Position numbers and translations under genes: made by a program. Shown piece after piece: positions 1 through 7,169 of a DNA stretch of 11,205 bases. Source of the stretch: CAZVJA01 sp964626885 (lineage in GTDB: Bacteria > Planctomycetota > Planctomycetia > Planctomycetales > Planctomycetaceae); contig CAZVJA010000177.1 in the NCBI GenBank assembly GCA_964626885.1, positions 1-11,205 on the forward strand, given 5' to 3'. The notes beneath the pieces are model-generated. The model ran no database searches and was not told where the DNA came from. It saw only the letters and a list, made by a program, of their open reading frames with translations. Each line of letters begins with the position of its first letter. The first letter of the stretch is position 1.

Positions 1-1274
1 ATCTCCGTTTGTGCTCCGATAGTGATGAAGCCGTCTGCATTGCTGAAGGTCGTCACCGAACCGGAGCCCTTGCCCATCGGGTAAGCCGCGAACCCATCCT
101 CTCCCCGCACGAGGGAGACGAGCAGAAACTCGGTCCGGCCACGCTCGGAATTCACACGGATTGGTAGTGTTGCGGGGATGGTCTCACGTTCGAGCGCCGG
201 CCGTCCAGCCATGGCACAAATCACCGGCGCCACGAACTCATGAAAAGTGAAAATGGCGGAAGTCGGAAATCCCGGAAGAATCACCACCGGTTTGCCATCA
301 GTGACAGCGAGACAGATTGGCTTGCCAGGTTTGAGTGAGACGCCATGCGCCACAATGCCGGGTCGCGTGATACGTTGCTGCACCACCCGATACGACAAAT
401 CCCCCGCTCCTTTCGAGGTTCCACCCGAGAGCAGGACAATGTCACACTTTAGCCCCTGCTCAAGGACCGCAAGCAATTGCGATTCGTCATCGGTGACAAT
501 TCCCAAGGAAATTGGCTCCCCGCCTAATTCTTCGACCGCGCTCGACAGGATCGCGAGATTGGAATCGTAAACTCCGCCGGGAGGAAGCGCGTTGCCCGGC
601 GCGACAATTTCGTCGCCGGTCGAGATAATCGCCACGCGAGGTTTTCGAAACACGTCAACTTCGACGAGTCCGATCGCCGCCAGCACACCGATCTCGCGCG
701 ACGTGAGATGTTGCCCGGCGCGCAGCACCGTTTCGTCGCGGGCAATGTCGGTTCCCGCGAACATAATGTTCGCCCCCGGTGGAACAGCCCGGTGAAGTTG
801 CAAAACGCGCACACTATGACCGGATTGTGTATTGTCGGACTCGGCCTTAACGAGTTCCGTATCTTCGATCATCACCACGGCATCGGCGCCGCGCGGCAGC
901 ATGCCGCCGGTGGCAATGGGGGTTGCGGTGCCTGAAGCAACGGCTATGGCTGGTTTGACACCGGGCGAGAGAACTTCCGAGTTCAGCCGGACCGACCGCG
1001 CGGCTTCTTCCATCGCACCGAAGGTATCCGCGGCCTGTAACGCAAAACCGTCAACGTTCGAGCGGTCGAACGCCGGCACATCCACTGCGCTCGCGATGTT
1101 CAACGCCAAAGTACGGCCAAGGGATTGTGCGAGAGGGAGACGTTCAATACCGAGTGGTGCCAGCTTCAAATGCCGGTGGAACCGCGCGGTCGCTTCGTCC
1201 CGGCTGACAACGTCGAGAAACTGCTCCTGCCGCGAGGCCGATTCGACGCTGGTTTGTTTTCGGGAATCAGGCAT
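1..1274 (-). CDS. moeA: Molybdopterin molybdenumtransferase MoeA (C-terminus cut by window edge)
   Basis: MoeA inserts molybdate into adenylylated molybdopterin, the last step of molybdenum cofactor synthesis, in the cytoplasm. I translated 424 residues from the reverse complement; there is no stop before the window edge. Visible family motifs are DVPAFDRSNVDGFA (about 65-78), ATGG...LPRGADAVVMIED (121-138), STGDE (218-222), SGGTSKGAGD (283-292) and LPGFPTSA (333-340), so the MoeA N-terminal, MoCF-binding and most of the C-terminal domains are present. The start is the ATG at 1272-1274; no good Shine-Dalgarno precedes it. A standalone MoeA is about 400-410 residues, so the protein is already at full MoeA length when it leaves the window. 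The GGTSKG and GKGSGSVT stretches resemble, from memory, the MoeA subclass that carries an extra C-terminal periplasmic-binding-protein-like domain; that part is inference. It lies 45 bp downstream of the epimerase gene and is probably cotranscribed. Confidence 0.93.
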   Translation of the reverse strand, partial: MPDSRKQTSVESASRQEQFLDVVSRDEATARFHRHLKLAPLGIERLPLAQSLGRTLALNIASAVDVPAFDRSNVDGFALQAADTFGAMEEAARSVRLNSEVLSPGVKPAIAVASGTATPIATGGMLPRGADAVVMIEDTELVKAESDNTQSGHSVRVLQLHRAVPPGANIMFAGTDIARDETVLRAGQHLTSREIGVLAAIGLVEVDVFRKPRVAIISTGDEIVAPGNALPPGGVYDSNLAILSSAVEELGGEPISLGIVTDDESQLLAVLEQGLKCDIVLLSGGTSKGAGDLSYRVVQQRITRPGIVAHGVSLKPGKPICLAVTDGKPVVILPGFPTSAIFTFHEFVAPVICAMAGRPALERETIPATLPIRVNSERGRTEFLLVSLVRGEDGFAAYPMGKGSGSVTTFSNADGFITIGAQTE

Positions 1275-1319
1275 GCGGGTTCGTCACTGGTCGCTGAAGT
1301 CTGATGTTCCGAAGCCTGT

Positions 1320-2168
1320 TCAACCTTTCCCTTCCCACCGCGACTTCATGAAGGCGAGCGCTTTGGTCGCCAAGTGCTCTTCATTGGGGAACATTCGCCG
1401 CCAGATTTTGGTGGCGGCCGCGAGATCCGGGAGTGCCAGACCAAACGCTTCCACCATCATCCAGCCATCGTACTTGACTTCTTTCAGCGTGCGGAAGGTT
1501 GTATCCCAATCGACGTGCCCTTCGCCGGGGGTCGAGCGGTCGTTTTCGGAAATGTGCACATGCGCCGTTTCCGCGGCACAGTCGCGAATCGCCTGCGCGA
1601 TGTCCTTCTCTTCAATGTTGGCGTGGAACGTATCGTACATCATCCGCAGGTTCGGGTGATTCACCTCGCGGACGAATCGCGCGGTATCGACGGCACAGTT
1701 GAGGAAATAGCACTCGAAACGATTAAGGTATTCGAGCACCAGCGTGACATTTGCTTTTTTCGCATGGTCCGCGACCTGCGACAGAACTTCCTTCGCGTGC
1801 TTCCATTCGTCGGCAGTCGGCCCCTGTCCGGTGAATTCGCCGATAGCCGAGTGAAACGGTCCGCAGAGGTGCGTCGCGCCCATCGTCGCACAAACGTCAA
1901 CCGCCTGCTTGAGCCGGGCGAGGGCCGCCTTGCGAACGTCGGGCGACCCCGAAATCGGATTCGCATCGCCGGTCGAGACGGTCACTGCGGTCCGTTCCAG
2001 GCCGAGTTTGTCGAGCGCCTTCCCGAGCCGCTCGTACTTCGACAATGTCATATCGAAGATCGGCACTTCGACACCGTCGTAGCCCCACTCTTTCAACTGG
2101 CCGAGCAGCCGGTCATGTGATTCGTTGACCTCCGTAGTCCAGAGCAGCAGATTCATTCCGTATTTCAT
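1320..2168 (-). CDS. Sugar 3-epimerase-like TIM-barrel protein (D-tagatose/D-psicose 3-epimerase family)
   Basis: A 282-residue xylose-isomerase-like TIM barrel. Candidate metal ligands are E146 (in LVLEYLNRFE), D179 (MMYDTFH), H205 (HVHISEND) and E240 (MMVEAFG). Their spacing of 33, 26 and 35 residues is exactly that of the Mn-binding residues I recall for Pseudomonas cichorii D-tagatose 3-epimerase (E152, D185, H211, E246). Catalytic and substrate-contact equivalents E152, H182 and R211 are also in register. Family members interconvert ketohexoses at C3 or act on related keto sugars and inositols; the actual substrate cannot be read from sequence. No signal peptide is visible, so it is cytoplasmic. 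The ATG start is supported by an AGAGGA ribosome site about 8 nt upstream. The gene sits 56 bp downstream of the unknown gene at 2225-2896 and 45 bp upstream of moeA, all on the same strand. Confidence 0.9.
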   Translation of the reverse strand: MKYGMNLLLWTTEVNESHDRLLGQLKEWGYDGVEVPIFDMTLSKYERLGKALDKLGLERTAVTVSTGDANPISGSPDVRKAALARLKQAVDVCATMGATHLCGPFHSAIGEFTGQGPTADEWKHAKEVLSQVADHAKKANVTLVLEYLNRFECYFLNCAVDTARFVREVNHPNLRMMYDTFHANIEEKDIAQAIRDCAAETAHVHISENDRSTPGEGHVDWDTTFRTLKEVKYDGWMMVEAFGLALPDLAAATKIWRRMFPNEEHLATKALAFMKSRWEGKG

Positions 2169-2224
2169 CGGTGTATTCCTCTACAGGTTTGGCCGGGACC
2201 GGGCCGGGTGGAGTTCAATCGCCC

Positions 2225-2896
2225 TCAGCGAACTCGCTCCAAGGCGAAATCGGCTTCCGGCAACAGGTCGCCGATGCGCGATTGAACGATTTCTCGCGCA
2301 GCGACGATCACTGCTTCGATTTCGTCAGGGAGCTGCTTTAGTTTGATGCGACGCATCACCTGATTCAAGCGATAAAGCAGCCGCGCAGGTTGGGTGTAGT
2401 CCCGCAGGAACTGTTCCCGGCGAAATAGTGGTAATAACGGCGCGAGCCGTTCCGTCGGCGTGCGCAACATGCGATTGGCCGCCTGCTGCAGCCGATCGGC
2501 GTCGAGTTCGTCGAGAACTTCATAATACCTGTCGATCAATTCGGGGTGTTCGTCGATCAGAAGCCCGTCGAGGACAAGTTCCGTCGCCACGTGCCCGAGG
2601 AATCCGGGGCGAAAGCCGTCGTCAGGTCCCAGTTTTTCCCGGAATAATGCACCGACATGGGCGGTGATCTCGACAAACCCCCGTGTCCGGTGAAACCACT
2701 GGTCGTCGTGGATGTGTTGGGCAATCCCCGCCGCCAACTCGGCCTCAATTGAACCCGAGCCGTCGGCAAACGGAACTACGTGCCGTTCCCGAACCCGCAC
2801 CCCCCGGTCGGCGACCGAGAGCCAATCCGGGAGTGCCGTGCCAGCCAGGAACCAGGGGCGGTCGGTGAACCGTATTCCATGAGCAAAGTAATTCAT
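2225..2896 (-). CDS. Conserved hypothetical protein, ACP phosphodiesterase/HD-like helical
   Basis: A 223-residue, largely helical, soluble protein I do not firmly recognise. It opens with MNYFAHG and LPDWLSVADR, recalling the start of acyl-carrier-protein phosphodiesterases (AcpH, DUF479), which begin MNxLAH and carry a GD/AD motif shortly after. Histidines and acidic residues cluster at H6, D24, H61, H63, D64, D65, H69, H80, H102, E106 and D110 (QHIHDDQWFHR and GHVATELVLDGLL), a pattern consistent with a metal-dependent HD-type phosphohydrolase. The second half is Arg/Leu-rich helix without obvious motifs. There is no signal peptide. The ATG at 2894-2896 has only a poor upstream GGGAG about 12 nt away. 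It is the first gene of a probable three-gene minus-strand operon and is divergent from NAD kinase. An AcpH role is a guess; gene reality is much surer than function. Confidence 0.8.
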   Translation of the reverse strand: MNYFAHGIRFTDRPWFLAGTALPDWLSVADRGVRVRERHVVPFADGSGSIEAELAAGIAQHIHDDQWFHRTRGFVEITAHVGALFREKLGPDDGFRPGFLGHVATELVLDGLLIDEHPELIDRYYEVLDELDADRLQQAANRMLRTPTERLAPLLPLFRREQFLRDYTQPARLLYRLNQVMRRIKLKQLPDEIEAVIVAAREIVQSRIGDLLPEADFALERVR

Positions 2897-3008
2897 GCAG
2901 CCTGCAGACTCCCGTTGCCCAGACCCGCTCTATCAGGGACAATCGAGTAAGTGGTCTATTGAATGAGTCATTGTACGCAGATTGGACGTGACGCCGGAAC
3001 CCCACCCG

Positions 3009-3869
3009 ATGCCCTTGCCCCCTCTGAAGCTGATCATCCTGGCCCGGGATAAAACTCCGCGTATTGAACAGGCGTGGAAGGAGGTAGAGCAGTTTGTGGG
3101 GGGCAAGGCCGGAGTCGAGATTGTCGCCGCGGCAGTCATCGACGATGTCGATTTGAGCAGCCTTCACGCGGACCTCGTCATAGTGCTGGGGGGCGACGGT
3201 GCGATTCTGCGTGCCTGCCGACAGATGGGAATGAGGCAAATGCCGATTCTGGGGGTGAACCTCGGCCGGCTTGGTTTTCTGGCAGATCTCTCACCGTTGG
3301 AGTTTCGCGACAGCTTTTCCCGGATTCGATCTCGGGAATTACAGATCGTCGAGCATCTGATGTTCGAATGCTCGCTGCTGCACGCCGACGGATCGAAGGA
3401 ATCACATTTAGGGTTGAACGAAGCGGCCGTTCATTCTGCCGGATCTCTACGAATGCTCGACGTGGCGTTGGAGATCGACGGAGAGCGGGTCACAACTTAC
3501 AGCGGAGATGGCCTGATTATCAGCACTCCGGTCGGCTCGACCGCACATAGTTTGTCGGCCGGGGGACCGATCCTGCGGCAAGATCTGCAAGCATTCGTCA
3601 TCACTCCCATTTGCCCACACACCCTGACGCATCGACCGGTGGTTGACCGGGCCGAATGCGTCTATCGGATGAGTTTTCCTGAAGTTCATACCGGGGCGAT
3701 GCTGGTCATTGACGGGCAGGTGCGATTGCCTCTGGGTGAGAAGGACACCGTTGAGCTTCGTCGCGCGCCCGTGACGTTCAAGCTCGCGAAAGTTCCTGGA
3801 TTCAGCTACTACGCGACGCTGCACCGGAAGCTCGGATGGGGCGGTCAGCACCACCCGCGAATTCTGTAG
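3009..3869 (+). CDS. nadK: NAD kinase
   Basis: Phosphorylates NAD to NADP using ATP or polyphosphate; a cytoplasmic housekeeping enzyme. The translation has the diagnostic GGDG loop (about residues 61-64 from this start), the NLGRLGFL strand, the GLNEAA segment carrying the conserved NE pair, and the glycine-rich GDGLIISTPVGSTAHSLSAGGPI block, followed by the C-terminal HTLTHRPVV and VIDGQ strands. The length of 286 residues is normal for NadK. I chose the ATG at 3009 because it leaves a short lead into the first beta strand (KLIILARDK). The frame remains open upstream to a TTG at 2982, giving nine extra residues with no better ribosome site. It is divergent from the minus-strand gene starting at 2896, with 112 bp between the two starts. 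Confidence 0.95.
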   Translation: MPLPPLKLIILARDKTPRIEQAWKEVEQFVGGKAGVEIVAAAVIDDVDLSSLHADLVIVLGGDGAILRACRQMGMRQMPILGVNLGRLGFLADLSPLEFRDSFSRIRSRELQIVEHLMFECSLLHADGSKESHLGLNEAAVHSAGSLRMLDVALEIDGERVTTYSGDGLIISTPVGSTAHSLSAGGPILRQDLQAFVITPICPHTLTHRPVVDRAECVYRMSFPEVHTGAMLVIDGQVRLPLGEKDTVELRRAPVTFKLAKVPGFSYYATLHRKLGWGGQHHPRIL

Positions 3870-4001
3870 CCGGGTCCGGACTCACGACGCATTTCGCACG
3901 CCGGAGTACTACGGGTAATCCGGGAAAAACGCGGGATTTTCGTCGAGATCTGGTCTCGTCAGCTCCTGGTGATTCTGTTAGCATCCCGCCGACTTTAAGA
4001 A

Positions 4002-4028
4002 TTGACTCAACATTCGACTGTTCATGAT
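4002..4028 (+). promoter_or_regulatory. Possible sigma70-like promoter for the DUF6263-like gene
   Basis: TTGACT at 4002-4007 is a good -35 match. CATGAT at 4023-4028 matches the -10 consensus at four of six positions, but the spacing is only 15 bp. Transcription would begin near 4035, just before the inverted repeat at 4040-4077. Weak evidence by eye. Confidence 0.25.
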
Positions 4029-4039
4029 CTTGCATCAAA

Positions 4040-4077
4040 GCACGCCGGTTCTATTTCGTGTGAGAATACCGGCGTGC
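4040..4077 (+). promoter_or_regulatory. Perfect 10-bp inverted repeat in the 5' UTR (hairpin or operator)
   Basis: GCACGCCGGT at 4040-4049 is the exact reverse complement of ACCGGCGTGC at 4068-4077, with an 18-nt A/T-rich loop. It lies between the NAD kinase stop and the next gene, ending 27 nt before that gene's preferred ATG. It could be a 5' UTR stem-loop near the transcript start, a dyad operator, or a weak terminator for nadK; only a broken T-rich stretch follows at about 4084-4090. The inverted repeat is certain; the role is not. Confidence 0.55.
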
Positions 4078-4104
4078 CGCCAGGTTTTCTTAGGGAGATG
4101 GGGG

Positions 4105-5127
4105 ATGAAGCGCAGGGATGCCGAGACGAACAAACAACCATCGAAATCGGACTGGCCTCTCCGCCTGTCGGTCAGCATTTCAAGTGGTCCACGGTTCTTC
4201 GTCATAGCTGGCATGTTCTACCTCTGGGGAATCGGGGGTGTTGCCGCGAATGCCGCGGAAATTCGGGAGTCGCGCGAACCCATTGAGGCCGCGAAGCCTC
4301 TTCCGGGCAATTCGGCTCTATTCCGCCTGGAGTACAAGCTCAAACGCGGTCAGATATTGACCTACGACGTTGAACAACAAGCGTCGATCACCACTCAGAA
4401 AGATGCATTTGCTGAATCAACGCACAACAAGTCAACGACCCGCATGCATTTTCGCGTTCTCTCGGTCAGCGATGCGGGAATCGCCGAGCTTGAGTCGTAC
4501 ATCGACCGAGTGCGGATGTCTTATCACTTCGGGAAAGATGATCCGATCGAGTTTGACAGCGACATGAAAGGCCCGCCGCCGCGCGGATTTTCCCAAATCA
4601 AGGCCGCGATCGGCAGTCCGCTTGCCCGACTGAAGGTCGACAAGTGGGGGAGTCTCGTCTCCATAATCTCGTTTCGTGGAGACACCAAAGGAGACGAGCA
4701 GGATGTTTCGGATGACCCAGCCAGAAATTTCCTGGTCAAGCTCCCGACGGAACCGGTAAGTATTGGCGCCCATTGGACTGAGCAGATTCCCGTCAAGGTG
4801 CTGATTACGAAGAATTTGAGCAACACCGTCAAGCTCCTGAGAAAGTACGAACTGCTTTCCGTGGAGAATGGACTCGCAACGATTTCCGTGAAGGCCGAAA
4901 TTTTGACCCCGGTCAACGATCCGCAACTGCTGGGACAGTTGATTCAAAGGACGCCACAAGGAACAATTCAAATGGATCTCGACCAAGGTGTGATCGTCGC
5001 GCGGACGATGAAGACTGACAAAACCGAGATTGGTATCATCGGACCGAAGAGTTCGATGCGAGCCGTCAGCGAACTGAGGGAAACGCTCGTGCCTCCTCCG
5101 GTCGTGGCGGAGAAACCTTCCCTCTAG
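4105..5127 (+). CDS. Secreted DUF6263-like protein
   Basis: A 340-residue exported protein of unknown function. The N-terminus is long and basic, followed by a hydrophobic segment (FFVIAGMFYLWGIGGVAANA, about residues 32-51) ending in a plausible signal peptidase I site, ANA|AE. The mature part is beta-rich: YKLKRGQILTYDVEQQ, then MHFRVLSVSDAGIAELESYIDRVRM, a GAHWTEQIPV segment, YELLSVENGLATISVKAEI, and a C-terminal TIQMDLDQGVIVARTMKTD. This order of strands resembles planctomycete proteins annotated as DUF6263; that is from memory and no catalytic residue is evident. The ATG at 4105 has a strong Shine-Dalgarno AGGGAG seven bases upstream. An in-frame ATG at 4024 would add 27 residues but would put the 4040-4077 hairpin inside the coding region, so I reject it. 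The cyclase gene starts 25 bp after the stop, suggesting cotranscription. Confidence 0.82.
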   Translation: MKRRDAETNKQPSKSDWPLRLSVSISSGPRFFVIAGMFYLWGIGGVAANAAEIRESREPIEAAKPLPGNSALFRLEYKLKRGQILTYDVEQQASITTQKDAFAESTHNKSTTRMHFRVLSVSDAGIAELESYIDRVRMSYHFGKDDPIEFDSDMKGPPPRGFSQIKAAIGSPLARLKVDKWGSLVSIISFRGDTKGDEQDVSDDPARNFLVKLPTEPVSIGAHWTEQIPVKVLITKNLSNTVKLLRKYELLSVENGLATISVKAEILTPVNDPQLLGQLIQRTPQGTIQMDLDQGVIVARTMKTDKTEIGIIGPKSSMRAVSELRETLVPPPVVAEKPSL

Positions 5128-5152
5128 TACTCAGCACGGACGAACGATCCGT

Positions 5153-6124
5153 ATGGACGAACCGATCGCCGATGCCCTGCCGATGCAGCAGTCAAAGCGC
5201 GTGGAAATCTCCGCGCAGATGCGCAGCCTGCTGATCGCCGCCCGTCGGATCGCCGTCGAGAACGATGCGGAAGCGCTCGTGATCCTGGCTGAGGTACCGT
5301 TCGATTTCGCTGGGATCAAGAAATATCTGCGCAAGGTGCGGCTGATTGTCGCGACCGACAAACCCGATGTGCAACGCGCCGCGCAGGAAGACAGCACCGA
5401 TCTCGTTCCCCTGCTGCATGAACCACAGACCCGGCAGTTACAGCTCAGCCAGGCGTTGCTGGAAGCAATCGCCGACGAGTTGCTCACGCCGGGAGACAAG
5501 ATCGTCGCTTTGTATTCTGTGTTCGAGCGGGTGATCATCGATACGATCAGTCTCGTCAATCTCGCGGAGCATCTCGCCAAGTTGACCGCGCGCGACCTGC
5601 GGCGACTCGAAACTGAAGTACCCCTGGAAACGCTGCGAATGGTTGTCGATGTGGCGGTCGAAATCGGTCGTGAAGGGCGTGAAGGGAAACCTGTCGGGGC
5701 GTTATTCGTCGTCGGGCATCATCGCAAGGTTATGGCCCTGTCGCACGAACAGGTGCATGATCCGTTTAAGGGGTATGGCGTCAAGGAGCGGATGATCCGT
5801 AATCCTCGTGTGCGCGAAAGTATGAAAGAAATCTCTCAGCTCGACGGTGCCTTCATCATCTCGGCCGACGGCGTGGTGCAGGCCTCTGGGCGTAATCTCG
5901 ACGCCCCGGCCAAAGGGCTGTCTCTGTCAAAGGGGCTCGGCTCCCGTCACTGGGCAGCCGCGGCTATTTCCAAAGCGACGAAAGCGATCGCCATCGCGGT
6001 TTCTCAATCAACCGGCACGGTCCGTATCTTTCAAGATGGAGTCGTTGTGCTGCGAATTGAGCCGATGGACAGCGCCATGAAATGGTTCGACGTCGATCTC
6101 GAACCTCCCCAGTCGGTTGATTGA
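5153..6124 (+). CDS. Diadenylate cyclase, DisA_N/DacZ-like
   Basis: Predicted to join two ATP into cyclic di-AMP. The 323-residue protein ends in a DAC (DisA_N) domain. IGREGREGKPVGALFVVG (171-188) opens it, then DPFKGYG (203-209), the catalytic DGA at 231-233, SGRNLDAP (245-252), and GLGSRHWAAAAIS (261-273), then TGTVRIFQDG (287-296). The classic RHR motif is RHW here (265-267). The first 150 residues form a separate alpha/beta domain (AEALVILAE, RLIVATDK, GDKIVALYS) with no membrane segment and no helix-hairpin-helix, so this is neither CdaA (membrane) nor full DisA (DNA-scanning). The layout matches, from memory, archaeal DacZ enzymes with their kinase-like N-terminal domain. The start is ATG 5153; ATG 5183 is the alternative. 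It probably shares a transcript with the secreted protein upstream. No c-di-AMP phosphodiesterase or recognised receptor is visible in the window. Confidence 0.88.
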   Translation: MDEPIADALPMQQSKRVEISAQMRSLLIAARRIAVENDAEALVILAEVPFDFAGIKKYLRKVRLIVATDKPDVQRAAQEDSTDLVPLLHEPQTRQLQLSQALLEAIADELLTPGDKIVALYSVFERVIIDTISLVNLAEHLAKLTARDLRRLETEVPLETLRMVVDVAVEIGREGREGKPVGALFVVGHHRKVMALSHEQVHDPFKGYGVKERMIRNPRVRESMKEISQLDGAFIISADGVVQASGRNLDAPAKGLSLSKGLGSRHWAAAAISKATKAIAIAVSQSTGTVRIFQDGVVVLRIEPMDSAMKWFDVDLEPPQSVD

Positions 6125-6198
6125 CACCAAGTCACTAGGCGTGCCGCGCCCTTTGTTGTTTAGGGTGTTAATCACGAGCATCACGGGGGGGGCAGGGC

Positions 6199-6951
6199 GT
6201 GACAGTTTTTCCTTTGCCGTTCCTCGATGCGGAACTCTATGCGTCGCAGTTTCGCGAGCAAGGTTTTGCGGTTTTCGCGAGCATCTTCGATAACCGCACC
6301 GTTGAGGAATTGCGTAAGGCAATTGCAACAATTCCGGATTGTGATGCCGTCCGCCGGAAACGGAACGTCTACGGTGTCCGGAATCTTCTCGAAATCTCTT
6401 CCGAAATGCGGAAGCTTGCAGTCCAGCCGGAGGTGCGCCAGTTTGTGACTCCAATTCTTGGCAACCAATCATTTGCGACCCGAGCGATTTTCTTCGATAA
6501 AGTCCCTGGAGCAAATTGGGCGCTCGGCTGGCATCAGGACAACGTCGTCTCGGTCGCAGAACGGCGCGACGTCCTGGGTTTCACGGCGTGGGGCATGAAA
6601 GCTGGGGTTTGGCAAGTGCAGCCGCCCGTCGAAATTCTCGCGGCCATGGTTACGGTGCGTCTCCACCTGGATGACTGCGGACCGGAGAACGGGCCTCTTC
6701 GGGTCATTCCCGGTTCACACCGACACGGTTGGCTGGACGATGAAATCGATCAATGGAAGCGAAATGTCCCTGCGGCAACGTGTACCGTCAACAGCGGAGG
6801 CGTGGTCGTCATGTCACCGGTCATTCTGCACGCTTCGTCCCGCGCGAGTTTGCCGAACCATCGACGTGTGATCCATATCGAGTTTGCGAACCAGGATCTT
6901 CCCGGCGGCTTGGAATGGAATCGGCGAATCGGAACGCTGGGAGCGGAATGA
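6199..6951 (+). CDS. Phytanoyl-CoA dioxygenase (PhyH) family 2OG/Fe(II) oxygenase
   Basis: A 250-residue cytoplasmic non-haem iron oxygenase that should use 2-oxoglutarate and O2 to hydroxylate an unknown substrate. The iron facial triad is H112 and D114 (in GWHQDN) and H211 (VILHASSRAS). R222 or R223, 11-12 residues further on, is placed to bind the 2-oxoglutarate carboxylate (HRRVIHIEF). The family signature GPENGPLRVIPGSHRHG covers 161-177. The start is GTG at 6199, because the frame is closed by a TAA at 6169-6171 and no other start codon lies between. The only purine-rich ribosome site is a run of eight G at 6185-6192, about 6 nt upstream. It lies 74 bp after the cyclase on the same strand; no functional link is evident. 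Planctomycete genomes carry many such genes of unknown substrate. Confidence 0.9.
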   Translation: MTVFPLPFLDAELYASQFREQGFAVFASIFDNRTVEELRKAIATIPDCDAVRRKRNVYGVRNLLEISSEMRKLAVQPEVRQFVTPILGNQSFATRAIFFDKVPGANWALGWHQDNVVSVAERRDVLGFTAWGMKAGVWQVQPPVEILAAMVTVRLHLDDCGPENGPLRVIPGSHRHGWLDDEIDQWKRNVPAATCTVNSGGVVVMSPVILHASSRASLPNHRRVIHIEFANQDLPGGLEWNRRIGTLGAE

Positions 6952-7169
6952 TCACCGATTCAATGCTTTATATCCCTAATCGGGGTTGGTTGCTTCTCGA
7001 CTGTTGTGTCGAAAATTGAATCCTTCGGCTTGCTGGCATCTATCCTGGTCGTGGTGTCGAAGCCGAGAGAAATCGTCGTTCCGGAACGCACAATTCTGAA
7101 CAGACCTCTACGAATGCGCTACGAGCTGCTGTATCATTGGAGGCATCTTATCCTCCAGGGGCTCGTATA

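Noticed and set aside
832..1659. Plus-strand open frame of 275 codons
   Set aside because: It lies antisense to moeA and the epimerase gene, spans the gap between them, and its product is Ser/Ala/Arg-rich low complexity with no motif.
1374..2120. Plus-strand open frame of 248 codons
   Set aside because: Entirely antisense to the epimerase gene, whose motifs and metal-site spacing are convincing.
5139..5175. Direct repeat GGACGAAC(C)GATC around the cyclase start codon
   Set aside because: Only two short copies, one inside coding sequence; no clear meaning.
6955..6983. CCGATT/AATCGG repeat after the oxygenase gene
   Set aside because: Six bp with a 17-nt loop and no clear T run; expected by chance.
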